Origin: Siphonodentalium dalli
Lineage: Eukaryota; Mollusca; Scaphopoda; Gadilida; Siphonodentaliidae
Direction of reading: 5' to 3'
Assembly: GCA_032622095.1 (NCBI GenBank)
Contig: CP136066.1
Span: forward strand, 188,826,716 to 188,890,715
Length of the DNA: 64,000 nt
Below are positions 12,427 to 23,825 of this stretch, in pieces. Under the pieces are notes generated by a model. It searched no databases and was not told the origin of the DNA. It saw only the letters and a list, made by a program, of their open reading frames with translations. The first letter of the stretch is position 1, and each line of letters starts with the position of its first letter. Both the position numbers and the translations under genes were made by a program.

Positions 12427-14909
12427 GTATTGGGGAGAGGAGGTGAACTCTAAGGTCCGAATCTGCATCTCCAGTTTAGACCTAGTTTAAACTACCAGTT
12501 TAAACTGGGTTTTAGTAGTAAAACCAAGTTTTTCTCCACCGCTGGGACGACATAGATTTGGTCGATTGCGTTACCTGTGGGCCTCACTTGTCCAATTGCA
12601 AGAATAGGAGGCGTGGTCTGTCTGTTTATTATCGCTACTTGTCAATTCATTGTCCGGTCACGCGACCTGTTGTCGCTATATAATCTCCTAATCAGGGGAA
12701 TAACCCGTGCGCTTTGAGAAATCACGACGAATGCACGGTCTGTTGTATAACGGTTAGATATTATCTAATATCATGGACGAACGTGACATTTGGAACTAAA
12801 AAATATCTCTTGAGGGCATGGGTGGGGGCCCGCCACAAATACCCCATAGAAACACCACCACCCCGGGGTACCATCCGGACGGGTGAAAATGGGTTATGGA
12901 CCATTTTTGAGAACAGGAAGGATTTCGGCGAATTTGACGGCATGAATGGGTGGCTCGCCCATAATACCCGATAGAAACATCACTCCTCACCCCGGGATAA
13001 CAGGGGTATGGACGGTAAGGATTTAGGCTAATTAATTTGGCAGCAGGAGTGGGTGGCACGATCAAAATACACCATAGAACCACCCCTACCCACCCCTCAC
13101 CGGGGGGGGGGGGGGAGGGGTCCCACCAGAGGAAGTGGAAATTGGGTACGCCCAAATACCGAATAGAAACACCCAACCCTCACACCCGGGGAAGGGTACC
13201 TCAAATAACGCATATAAACACCCAACCCCTCACATCCGGGCGGGGTGGGGTGGGTTACCACCCGAGGGGTGAAGATGGGATATGAACCATGTTCGAGAAC
13301 GGTAAGGATTTCGGCCAATTTGACGACAGGTGTGTGTGGCCCGCTCCAAATATCCCATATAGACACCCTACCCTCATCCCTGGAGGGTACCACCCTTCTG
13401 GGGTGAAAATGGGGTATGGAGCATTTTATTCATTATTCGCAAAAACATGCCTCTGTTGGTCAATATTACGGCATGTGTAGGTGGCCCGCCCCAAATACCC
13501 CATAGAATGGGGTATGGACCGTTATCGAGAACGGTAAGGATTTCGGCCAATATGACGTCATTTGTGGGCGGCCCGCCCTCAAATATAGTCACAGAAACAC
13601 CCCCACCCTTACCGCGGGTGAAAATGGGGTCCGGGTGGGGGTGGGGTGTTTCTATGGGTGGCATTTGGGATGTGCCACCCACCGTTCTCGAAAATGGTCC
13701 ATACCCCATTTCACCCCCTCAGGGTGGTACCTCCGGGTGAGGGTGTTTCTAGGGGGTAGTTGGAGCGGGCTACCCACACTGCTGACGTCAAATTGACCGA
13801 AATCCTTACCGTTCTCGAAAATGGTCCATACCCCATTTTCATCTCCTGGGGTGGTTCCCCCAGCGTTCAGGGGTGGGCTGTTTCTATGGGACATTTGAGC
13901 GGGCCATCCATCCATGCCGTCAATTGGCCGAAATCCTTACCAGTCTCGAAAATGGACCATATCCCACGTTCACCCCATCGGTGGTACCCCCCCCCGGATG
14001 TGAGGGGTGGGGTGTTTCTATGGGTTATTTGGGGCGAGCCACCCACCCATACTATCAAATTGGCCGAAATCCTTACAGTTCTCCAAAATAGTCCATACTC
14101 CACCCCCTCAGAGTGGCCGTTACCCTCCCCCGGGTGAAGGCTGGGTGTCTCTAATGGGTATTTGGGCGGGCCACCAACCCATGCGTCAAATTGACCGAAA
14201 TAGACCTTTTTGTGAATAAGGAATCAGTTTCAAAAGTCATGTTCGTGTCTAACGTGTCAATCTGATCAGTCCGATCCCGCCATGCTCTCAGCCGCCAAAT
14301 CGACATCCGAACGAGCGAATTGCAAACAGACATATATAGCAAGAAATCACCCATCACACTGGCACATATTTTGTTAGAATTTATCTCAAACGCCCGTGCA
14401 TAAACGCCTCCCCCAATTCAAAATAAACACTCCCATATTCACGAAGAAACAACATCAATATTGGGCGAAAAATATCGGCCGAATAATTAAACCCAAAAAA
14501 CTAGGTTTTAGTCAAACCTGGGGTAGGGTGGTTTAACTTTGAATTTTTTTCAAAGTATATTTAAAGGTGTATGTTCGAGGCGAGACGTATGGTACGTATA
14601 AATCATATATACCTAAGCTTATACTGATGATTATATAGCCAATTCACCACAAACAATTAGTAATATTACCATAACTTTATCACGTTAATAAACCTAGTTT
14701 CAACTTAAACTGAGTTTATCGCAAAACTTGGTTTAAGTACGCTAAAACCCAGTTTTACTCCCATAAACCTGGTTTAACTACTGTAAAACCAAGTTTAAAC
14801 CCTACTTAAACCTAGTTTAAACTGGAGTTAAACCTGGTCTAGAATAAAACCTAGTCTAAACCAGAGATGCCGATTCGGACCTCGGTGTTTAGCACTTGTC
14901 CTCCAATAC
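12427..14909. mobile_element. Large foldback element with tandem-array arms
   Basis: The outer ends are inverted copies. The left end runs GTATTGGGGAG, then GGTCCGAATCTGCATCTCC and GTTTAGACCTAGTTT; the right end is the reverse complement with few changes. Next come AT-rich subterminal arrays of AAACCTAGTTTAAAC-like words (12465-12540 and 14690-14870). The core (about 12800-14210) is GC-rich: ~6 forward units, then ~5 units in the opposite orientation, each ~100-170 bp, sharing GGTGGCCCGCC, CCCCATAGAAACACC, ATGGACCATTTTCGAGAACGG and TTTCGGCCAATTTGACG. This tandem-unit, inverted-arm design is that of foldback transposons. No transposase is inside, and the target duplication is unclear. Confidence 0.8.
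12800..14210. repeat. GC-rich tandem array that reverses orientation at ~13640
   Basis: Units recur at about 12817, 12942, 13043, 13328, 13472 and 13560 (forward) and about 13660, 13763, 13900, 14033 and 14164 (reverse). GC content is far above the flanks, and a 16-bp G run lies at ~13100. The many ORFs on both strands here come from the repeat and are not genes. Confidence 0.85.
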
Positions 14910-16370
14910 CATTTGCCTTCTGTACATTGTGTACACACAAAAATGTATGAGCAAATACATATGGTAAACCACCTGGGGACTCGGTGACAGTGGGTTTGGG
15001 GTGAAACGACGATGTCCGACGAGATATGAAAATAAACCAGTGCTAGTTAGTTTTTTTCCAGAATCAGGGGGAGAGTAATAAAAAAAATGCAGGAAGGTAT
15101 GTGGCTGGCCCGAGGAGCAAAAAACGCGTTTTTTACAACCTCGTGCAATTTTTTACTAAAGACCTTTTGTGCCCATATTTAACGTTTGTAACGGTTTAAA
15201 ACATACTATAATAATTTATAACTGCAAAAACACCATATTTATGTTACTAGTCCCGCATATGGGCCTCAGCGGAGATGACATTAAGCCTAACTAAGGCCTA
15301 GATCATTGTGTGCATGGAAAAAGAGCGAGCAACTGTCACAACTGACCCCTGGACCGAGTTCAACCAAATTTGGTGTGATGACTCGGGGTACCCTGGCGGA
15401 TGTTATTACGGTGTTAGTTTTTCAACAACAACAAAATTGGTTTTGTTAATTGAGCAAGGAGTTCAATCTAAAAAAACTAAATTAATTTGAAACAATATAT
15501 AGAAATCAAAATGTTTCAACAATCAAAATGTGCTTGAATCACACAAAGGGGCTGCCGCTGAATAAAGGCTTTGTCTAAGATCAAAATGTTTGCGAAGTTC
15601 CATAAAAGGGGTCAAAATGTGGGCGAAGTCCCATAAAGGGGCCATGGGTCTCTCCGATGCTGAATATAGGCTCCCGAAGGGAGCCTGTTTCAGCTAGTTT
15701 AGTATAATAGAAGTTGCTCCAGTAGACTAACAACAGTGGTGTGGAATATGTTAGATAATGGGCTGGTTGACAGACGACTAATCACAAAATACTTAGAAAT
15801 TGTGGAATTGTGTGTATCCTGCACAATGACCTATGTTTACAGATGATCAGCAATTTATAAAAAATAATAATTCAAGTAAAACAGCTTCTGAAACAGGTTA
15901 AACTATTATTTGAAGTAAATCATTTCCCAGTCATATGAGTGATATCAGCAGAGCTTTATGTGTTTTAGACAAAATTTTAGTTAAATTTGGGGGTGGGTGT
16001 AAAACAAATTGGGAGTAAAATAAAAATAAAATTGCAGGTATGGGGGGTGGTGGGTCCCCGAAAATGCCAGATGCCAAAAAAATGGCATACCTTCCTGCAA
16101 AGTTGTTACTACCCCCCCCCCCCCCCCCCACTGCCAGAATCATAATATTTGTGTTGCTCACGGCCATCAGCAAAGCTATTAACCCTCTCAAAACTAAATG
16201 GATTCTCCCATCCAATTATAAATCTAGACAGATGATGGACTATTTTTCATTTGGAGAGGCGTTCAGGATAAATTTAGCAGATAACAGTGTGACGAAAAAA
16301 TGATACAGTTGCAGAAGGATTCAAACATTTGGTGCGAAATTTTATAGTAAGTTCAACACATGACCGTTGA
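14910..16370. other. No gene seen; poly-C tract and small hairpin
   Basis: Contains CAAAATGT-rich short direct repeats at ~15500-15640, a perfect AGGCTCCC-GAA-GGGAGCCT hairpin (15668-15686), and a ~19-bp C run near 16110. A 60-codon frame at 15308-15490 has no recognised motif. Confidence 0.4.
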
Positions 16371-16466
16371 TAATACTATCTGAACATTCCTAAGAGAACT
16401 ATACTTGTCAATGAGTATTTAGTATAAAACGAGTTAAGAAATGCCCGATCGAGTTGACTCACCGTG

Positions 16467-16682
16467 GGAATGGTACGTCGACTGGTTTTCTCGCTGTCAT
16501 CTGACAATCTTGAAGCTGTGGTTCGTTGGGATGTCGAGGGAATGGTACGTCGACTGGTTTTCTCGCTGTCATCTGACAATCTTGAAGCTGTGGTTCGTGG
16601 GGATGTCGAGGGAATGGTATGTCGACTGGTTTTCTCGCTGTCATCTGACAATCTTGAAGCTGTGGTTCGTGGGGATGTCGAT
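16467..16682. repeat. 72-bp tandem repeat, 3 copies (24 codons, open on both strands)
   Basis: Units 16467-16538, 16539-16610 and 16611-16682 differ at only a few bases. 72 is a multiple of 3, so long frames persist. The minus-strand frame 16780-16376 (134 aa) has a hydrophobic start (MMVINLLRILLCIYF) and then three 24-residue Ser/Thr/Arg-rich units (TTASRLSDDSEKTSRRTIPS). Frames on the plus strand are also open. It could be a coding repeat in a secreted or basic protein, or simply a minisatellite; the sequence does not decide. Confidence 0.6.
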
Positions 16683-17285
16683 AACTCTTTGAGGGAATGT
16701 CGTCCGTTTTTATCCGTACGAGAAAACTCTCTCTGAAAATAAATACATAATAGTATCCGTAATAAGTTAATAACCATCATGTACTGATCCTGTCATGAGA
16801 ATGAGCAATCTGATTAAACACAATTTGTTAACCCTATCTTTACTGGGGCTGAATTGGTCACTCTCGTCTGTGTTCTGTGATATATTTATCCAGGTTCCTG
16901 AAATTGTGACAAAGTTACCCAGGTTGGGGAGAATTGTGATAAAGTTATACCCAGGTTAATACAATGTTATGCTTAGCAACAAAACATTCTTATTTTGCGA
17001 TCAAAATAACCACCTCTGGTTCTAATATGCTTAAACGAGGGCTATTACTTGTCAATTAATTTGAAGAGTATGGGCTATCGCGTTCATATTGTGACATCTG
17101 CTTTATCACAATTTTATCCCACTCCTATACGCATTCTAACACTGGCAACCCGTGTGAGATAGCTGGGTGATATTTCTCTGTCTCACCCAACACGTGACCA
17201 ACTGTCTCACCCCACCCACGTGACTGATTTACCTATTTAACTAAGAGCCGGAACTAATTTAACAACCCGTCATCATATTTTGTGT
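16683..17285. other. No gene seen; inverted relative of the 21.4-kb repeat
   Basis: At 16870-16960 the text ATCCAGGTTCCTG, GTGACAAAGTTACCCAGG and GTGATAAAGTTATACCCAGG is the reverse complement of the CCTGGGTAACTTTATCACA repeats at 21428-21490. Confidence 0.5.
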
Positions 17286-17420
17286 GAACTAAAGCAATGG
17301 CGACCAACCAGTTACGCTTCACGTTTCAAGTAAATAAATACGGACGAATTCGTGGACGCTAATACAAATGGAGATAAGACTCCAACATGTTAATCACGAA
17401 GAACCTTCGACATAATCTCA
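17286..17420 (+). pseudogene. Tyrosine-recombinase-like (Crypton type) N-terminal exon, decayed copy 1
   Basis: Starts ATGGCGACCAACCA; a few codons later a frameshift gives an INTDEFVDANTNGDKT-like stretch. It aligns with the copy at 20589: same ATGGCGACNAACCA start, same FK-x-INT-D/E-EF order and same N-x-NG-x-K-T end. In-frame stops follow. In invertebrate Crypton-like and related recombinases the N-terminal SAM-like region often begins this way. The family call is from memory of that pattern and is tentative. Confidence 0.35.
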
Positions 17421-17890
17421 CTTGCAAACGCAGAGTTGCACAACATGCAATACAAACGACTAATTGTGCGAATACATTCCATCAAACAGAAGGCCCCCAA
17501 ACGAAACTGGCATTACTTGCACATTTCGTAACACGTAAACAATAGCCAATTCACAAATGAACGAAATAGTTCCAAATTCGAACAGTTCTCATCGTTGCAA
17601 TAAATCGTCGAAATCGTCCAACTAACATTTGTCTGGCATATATAACCATGTTTCCTTTTCTAACGGTACCGATATTTCCCATGACAAAAATGATTAGTCC
17701 AGTTGTTTATACTTCATATCAATAAGCGCGTTTCTCGGAATCTATGCAGGTGCAACGATGTGACGTATTCGTGTTGATTTCACAAGGCCATGTCGATTTC
17801 ACTCTAACGTATTAACCCTGTGCGCACGGATGGCGCGCTTTGTTTTTATAGTATATGCTTTTGGTATCATTGAGTCAGGCAATTCTTCAA

Positions 17891-18482
17891 GGATTGTCCA
17901 CTTATAAACGGACAATCCTTACCTAAAATGGTCATTAATAAATGGACAATCCAACCACGCGTGGCACGCGAGCTTGGGATTGTCCACTAAATGAAGACAT
18001 GTATAGCTAATCCTGCATGTTAGCTTCATATTTAATATGAAGGGCAATAACTCTATAAAGAATGTTAATTTACTAAATAACGGTGATTTGTATGAGAAGA
18101 AGTGTTTTTGACGAAATAACGGAGATATTTGAAGAAGAGTTTTTGACGAAATAACGGAAATATTCGAATAAGTGTTTTTAAAGAGCGTACCCCAAACCTA
18201 CAACAAGCCCACCCACCCAAGGGAAGAATTTGACTTATATTTCACAAGAGTTGATCTGATGTGGTGTTGCAAATTTCTCATACAAATCTCCGTTATTTAG
18301 TAAAGTTACATTCTTTATAGAGTTATTACCCTTCAGATTTAATATGAAGCTAACATGCAGGATTATCGATACATGTCGTGATTTAGTGGACAACCCCAGC
18401 TCGCGTGCCACGCGTGGTTGGATTGTCCATTTATTAATGACCATTTTAGGTAAGGATTGTCCGTTTATAAGTGGACAATCTT
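17891..18482. mobile_element. MITE with ~210-bp terminal inverted repeats
   Basis: Left arm 17891-18108 and right arm 18262-18482 are near-identical inverted copies around a ~150-bp centre. Each arm contains several copies, in both orientations, of the 9-mer GGATTGTCC and the palindrome CCACGCGTGG. The centre has two short direct repeats (GACGAAATAACGGA). No coding capacity. No target duplication was recognised. Confidence 0.9.
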
Positions 18483-18554
18483 ATGCGTATTAGGTTACAT
18501 GCACCACTTAGTATCCTGCTAAATCGATCGATGGAAGGATTACTTCCGGAAATT

Positions 18555-19921
18555 AGAAGATATGCCACAGTCACGTGCATATCAAGAAGGGGTCGCACAT
18601 GGAACCGGAGAACTACAGACCCGTACGCCTTGCATTCTATGTAAAGTAATGGAAACGTTCGTAAAGAACGCCATAATGGAACACATGGAATGCAATAAGC
18701 TGTTTACTCCATGTCAACACGGGTTCAGGTAAACACGATCCTGTAAAACACAGCTTCTAGAACATTGTAGCTTCTAGTACGTTGAACATACCTCTTCGGA
18801 ATTAGATAAGAGTAGTCCGGTTATATGTACTGTACTTAGATTTCAAATAAGCGTTCGACTCAGTGCATGAACATCAACGACTAATTCAAAAATTATCATC
18901 GTATGGAATTCAGGACACGATTCTATAGTGGGTAAAGTATTCATTGTTTGAAAGAAAGCAGTGCGTACTCATAAATTCTACTTCCTCTGCATGGCAAAAT
19001 GTGACGAATGGAGTCCCACATGGAAATATTCTGGGACCCGCGTTGTTTCTTATTTTCATCAACGACCTACCAGAAGCTGTAGAATGTTTGTTCAAACTCT
19101 TCGCTGACGACACTGATTGTAAATTCACTCAAATGTGACATGCAGAAATACATCGATTACGTATGCCAATGGTCTAAAGACTGGCAGCTACATTTCAATT
19201 CCTCAAAAATCCATATTCTACATTTTGGACACAACAACCCGAAAATTCATTATGCGATGACAGATAGTTCAAAAAGGCCACCTGTTATGCAATCTGAATG
19301 TGAACGAGATCTTGGGGTAATGTTCGACAAGTTGAAATTTAATCTTCACGTTGACGCAGTCGTCACAAAAGCAAACCAAAGGCTGGGAGTAAAAAAACGT
19401 ACTTCTGTGATATCGATTCATCTGTTTTCAAGAAACTCTATATAACCATGGTACGACCTATCGTAGAATATTGTGATGTCCTATGGAAGCCACACTTTGT
19501 GTGATTATTACATACATGTAAATTGGAGAAGTTACAGAGAGCAACAAGAATGGTACCTAGTTTGATGAAGTATAGTTACGACATGAGACTGCTAATATTG
19601 AACTTACATTCGATTAAATACAGGCTACTTAGAACAGACTTGATAGAAACGTACAAACTTTTAAAGGGGCTGTACAACATAGACCCTACAGGCTTTAAGT
19701 ATAACACATACGTTGGAACACGTGGACACGAATTCAAACTGCAAGTGGAGCATAAATCAAAAGATGTGCGGAAGTTCTCATTCTCACAGCGAGAACGCAC
19801 AGAATGGAACAATCTACCCCTAGTTCAATCGCCCACATTAACACATTTCAAAGAATGCATTGACTTTCATCTAGCACGTACACGACCTCAAGGACTAAAG
19901 TTGGCATACATCAGAATCTGA
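18555..19921 (+). pseudogene. CR1/Jockey-like LINE reverse transcriptase remnant
   Basis: Plus strand, 5'-truncated. ENYRPVRL lies at ~18608-18630, then KVMETFVKNAIMEH after a frame change. TPCQHGF is near 18710. An AFDSVHEQRLIQKLSSYG-like motif A region spans about 18850-18905, with a TAA just before it. 18944-19138 contains GVPHGNILGPALFLIFINDL and the catalytic FADD at 19100-19111. 19140-19445 is the thumb (DWQLHFNSSKI, ERDLGVMFD). 19523-19921 is the C-terminus with KLQRATRMVPSL, TRGHEFKL and WNNLPLVQSPT and a natural stop. At least four frameshifts or stops make it inactive. The endonuclease is absent. Confidence 0.9.
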
Positions 19922-20358
19922 CAATTCCAGTGCGATCCAAAGAACTAATAACAAACATATAGGAGATGAACATTATTTTAACTTTGTGTATCAGTGTGTG
20001 CATCCTCTTTTTTTCGTATAATTGGAACATAAATCCAAACTGGATTTGTTTCAAATAAATAATATATATCTTTATTATATGACTCATTATTTTCACTAAA
20101 TACCACTATCGTTTGGTGATGGTTTTCCGATAACTCGGATCATGATAGTATCGTAATCCGATTCCAGAACATGCGCGTCTGAATCAGAACGAGGTTCCTG
20201 AACTATTTTCAGTTGAGATATTTAATCTTAAAATTGTTGTTGTTGATTAAATTGTAGCGATTCGTTCATTAAATTTGAATTCAACTGATACCCTTTTTTA
20301 CAATAAACTTCACAGGTTGTTTGTAATAATTAAGTTCAATTGGTCATATAATAAACAT

Positions 20359-20518
20359 ATCATTACTACAGTGAAGTGATCTGAGTCTCCACATCATGTC
20401 TCGTTGAGAAGGTGAGATCCCGGATCAGACTAGCAGTCTGCGGCAGCTCGTCTGATCCGGGATCTCACCTTCTCAAATCTGTGTGATATGGACTCAGATC
20501 ACTTCACTGTAGTGATAA
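20359..20518. mobile_element. Palindromic MITE (160 bp)
   Basis: Outer arms ATCATTACTACAGTGAAGTG / CACTTCACTGTAGTGATAAT and inner arms TTGAGAAGGTGAGATCCC / GGGATCTCACCTTCTCAA surround a ~19-bp loop. It would fold into one long stem with a small internal bulge. Confidence 0.9.
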
Positions 20519-20588
20519 TATCTATATACCTATCTAATTAATAGACGGAACTATTTTTATGTTTGCCGTCTGCATTTGTAGACAAAAC

Positions 20589-20776
20589 AATGGCGACAAA
20601 CCAAAACAATCTTTGTTTCAAATCAATAAACACAGAAGAATTCTTAGAGCAAATGGAAATAAAAACACGCTGAGGAAAATAGCTTCTGATCTGAAATTAA
20701 TTTATCAGTTTTTGATTGAAGTTAACAGCACCTTAAGGCCAAAAAATGGCATTGGTTCTCAGGCCCCGCCGTATTG
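20589..20776 (+). pseudogene. Tyrosine-recombinase-like (Crypton type) N-terminal exon, decayed copy 2
   Basis: Starts ATGGCGACAAACCA and reads NNLCFKSINTEEFLEQ. After a single-base frame change it continues NGNKNTLRKIASDLKLIYQFL. The order INTEEFLEQ, NxNKNT, K-x-x-SDLK-x-x-x-x-FL is the typical opening of Crypton-like tyrosine recombinases and their domesticated relatives as I recall them. The catalytic C-terminal domain is not present downstream. The frameshift and missing core mark it as a fragment. Confidence 0.45.
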
Positions 20777-21427
20777 AATAAAAAGGGCCGCATTATGCCT
20801 TTTTATTGCAATGCCTGATGTTATGACAAAACACTTACGAATTTTTTTTTTTTTATAAACATGTCCATAGTAGATATGTGTTGAATATTAGTGTGCATTG
20901 AGCTCTAACATGTAATGTGTTAAAAGTGAATTGCAGGCTTTTTAGACAACAATAACAGTATATATAGTTAAGGCGGGATAACGGTCTGGGTTAGGGATAT
21001 ACCTTGTCGACGAGAGTGGGTTAGGACCGGAGGCTCGTTCTCGACGAAAACTGCGAGTTCAGACTAAAGTTATATGTCAAATTGTAGATCTAGGTTTGCA
21101 GTATCAGAAACCAATGGCATTTTCTGGGAAAATGTAAGCTAAGTAGCAGAAATTTGTCTTCGAAAGTAGCCTTTGACATTCGTACGCATGTTGATTTCAG
21201 GATGTCGATTTCATTACCGACACGACTCAAACTCGTTAACCCTACTCGCCCGGTTGAAAAGCTTTGCTTTATCATACCCGCAGGTCACGAATATCGCATT
21301 AGATTTTATCCCAGATGTACGGTTTAACTTGTGTTGCACGGGTTTAAAACGAAAACATCACAATTAGAAAAATGGGAGAAAAATGATCCATCATGACCTG
21401 GGGTGTGGGAATGGTTAATATTAATCT

Positions 21428-21490
21428 CCAACCTGGGTAACTTTAATATCACAATTTCGGGAACCTGGGTAACTTTATCACAAAAATACC
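21428..21490 (+). repeat. CCTGGGTAACTTTATCACA repeats
   Basis: Two tandem copies of AACCTGGGTAACTTTA(AT)ATCACA. They are the inverse of 16870-16960 and related to the 7.7-8.3-kb degenerate repeat. Confidence 0.6.
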
Positions 21491-21715
21491 GGCTTTACTG
21501 TGTGCATGGATTCTCATATTCAGTTACGAACAAATGCATTGCAATGGTCCATTATTCATCTGGAGGGAAGTTTATGAAATATGAGCAGACGCCAAACAGA
21601 CAAATAAATAAATATATAGATCAATGGTTAGTTAATAAGTTCAATGAGCATTTAATCCTGTATATAAAGGATACACAAACAAAAACTGCTATTGCTGAGA
21701 ATAAAACAAATCAAT

Positions 21716-21815
21716 AAAGAGCGTTCTCTTTAAGATCATGCCTGATATGCTGAAACACAAAGAGCGTTCTCTGCTGGTTCCTTCCTGATATGTTGAAACA
21801 TAAAGAGCGTTCGCC
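21716..21815 (+). repeat. 43-bp tandem repeat, ~2.3 copies
   Basis: AAAGAGCGTTC recurs at 21716, 21759 and 21802, with CCTGATATG(C/T)TGAAACA in each full unit. Confidence 0.85.
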
Positions 21816-22221
21816 TGACTTTTGAGAGGCAGACTGGAAGCAGTTAATATATTTCGAAGACTTCATTGAGTCGTTCTGGTGCAAGTATCGGCGTATTTTG
21901 CCCCATTCATGGAACCTGAATAAAGATATACTTTATTGAGGTTTTACAATTCGTCGCATTTAAGACGATGGTAATAAATATAATATGGCTGTGGTTTTGT
22001 CGAGTTCCGACTTGTCTTATATAGCCTTGCATTCGCCTATATTCGCTTGAATGGCAGCAATCTAAATTGGCATCTTAGCTATACCAAACACCAGGCTCGA
22101 ATAAATTACTTTGGCTAGTATGGTCCGAATGATCATATGCTGAGTGTACTTATCACACAGCTGACAATATTGCCTGGCAAAATTTCATGAAAGTCTTCAT
22201 ATCTGGCTTCTGTTGCACACT

Positions 22222-22720
22222 TTTAAGATGCATTATCCGAATTAACGCTCCTAAATTACTATTACTTTGGCTTCGGGGGTAAAAAATATTTGATTCGAGT
22301 AGAGGAACCCCACCCATCAAAGCTCAGAGTGATCAGATATCGATTTTTTAAGTTTGTTTTTCTCGAGACGTGCAATTATATGTGGCACAGAAACACGTGG
22401 TCAAACGGACGGTCTCGGACAAAATTGCGGTTGAAGATCGATAACTCAAAAGTCAAGTGGTAATACGGCCAAATTTTGTGACACTTAAGTGATAATACGG
22501 CCACATTTTGTTGAACAAAATGTTGATAAATAACAAGTTTTGGGAAATTTGATACCATATTTGACAGTGGTTAGCATTGTTGCAATAAATCGATTCTGAT
22601 AACTAAATTCTAAAGAACTTTTGTTGTTGTTGTTGTTGTTGTTGTTGTTTTTGTTGTTGTTGTTGTTGTATCTTGATGATATGGGGACCGTCTGATCGGA
22701 TTGATTACATGTACCTTTAA
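22222..22720 (-). mobile_element. MITE family R, copy 1
   Basis: Reverse complement of 56345-56802 along nearly its whole length. Landmarks are GATTTTTTAA, CTTTGATGGGTGGG, CCGAAGCCAAAG and GAGCGTTAATTCGGAT. Ends are TTTAAGATGCAT and ATGTACCTTTAA, imperfect inverted copies followed by an ATCCGA word on each side. This copy has gained a (GTT)n microsatellite at 22621-22669. A solo end with the same terminal sequence is at 44358-44385. Confidence 0.75.
22621..22669 (+). repeat. (GTT)n microsatellite
   Basis: About 16 triplets with one TTT interruption, inside MITE R copy 1. Confidence 0.95.
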
Positions 22721-22727
22721 AAGACAC

Positions 22728-23357
22728 AATTTTAAATAACAGAATAATTTAATAATCAGCTGTCAATGCACGGAATACCACAAACCATTGGTTGTCACAC
22801 ATTTCGCCATAAAGGTTATTTATCGAGAACCTAACTTTCGTGAATACTTTTTATTTAAGTAATGACAGCCGTATCGAGTGATATGACCACGCCCATAAAC
22901 CGCGTGCCAAAAATGTATACATGAAAACTATTCGATACAAATTCCTACGAAATAAAAGGGAATTCCGATGTTGCATCAAAATTCCTTGGGTATGACTGCT
23001 CTGCCAATAACCTTATACTGCTAATTAACCCTCAGCACTTTGACAGTGCATAAGTACTAAATCAACAAAACAATGAAATTAGACACCAGCAACCCGTCTT
23101 ACAGCCGACATATATCAATAAAACCTGCTGCTATGGTGCAGCGACTGACCAGTGCGTGCACACTGTCAACTGGGCAATCAAGAGACACGAATTTATGACA
23201 CCACTTGATCAATCGATAATTAGATGTTGAGTGAGAGTGTGCCAGTTTCAACTGTATGCGTCTTTTTTCGTCGGAAATAATGTTAAAAGTTTTACAGTTG
23301 GTTTATTTATATCTTCTATTTATGGTGGTTCTCCTGTGAAATGACGGATTATACTAT
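22728..23357. other. No gene seen
   Basis: AT-rich unique-looking sequence. No supported exon. Confidence 0.4.
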
Positions 23358-23506
23358 AAGAAATGAATCTTCTTTCGATTAAGGTTATGGGGTATATATA
23401 ACCCAAAATTTGAAGACAAATTTATTATAGCGCGTAAAAGTAAATTTGTCTTCAAAATTTTCGGTTAAAAACTCATAACCGTAATCGAAACAAGAATTAT
23501 TTCTTA
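23358..23506. mobile_element. Hairpin MITE with ~65-bp arms
   Basis: Arms TAAGAAAT..CTTTCGATTA..GGTTATG and AAATTTGAAGACAAATTTA are matched in reverse from 23441 to 23506, leaving a ~16-bp loop. Confidence 0.8.
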
Positions 23507-23825
23507 AATATTTGTATTCGGTCGGTTGTTGTATCGCTTATACGGTAGATAAAATGCGACGAGTTATTGCGCGATTGTTTCTTGTCGACTATTTGAAGCT
23601 AATTTCGGACAAAGGTCAGTTAGAGGGACTTACATAATTATACTATAGATCTTACTGCATGGGTGTGTAGTAAAGAGTGGCCCGTAAAGTGACTGGGTGT
23701 GTACATTTTATAGGTAGTTTTTCGTTCATACGTTTGCACACCAGATCCCTCTAGGACAAATTCCCTGTAAACTTGCCAGGTAATTTTGCCAGTGGGTGAA
23801 CATGTTCAACATATCCTAAATCTAC

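Noticed and set aside
12714-14357. More than ten overlapping ORFs on both strands (up to 126 aa)
   Set aside because: They arise from GC-rich inverted tandem units of the foldback element and have no domain.
15668-15686. Perfect AGGCTCCC-GAA-GGGAGCCT hairpin as a transcription terminator
   Set aside because: No T-tract follows and the setting is eukaryotic; kept only as a small hairpin.
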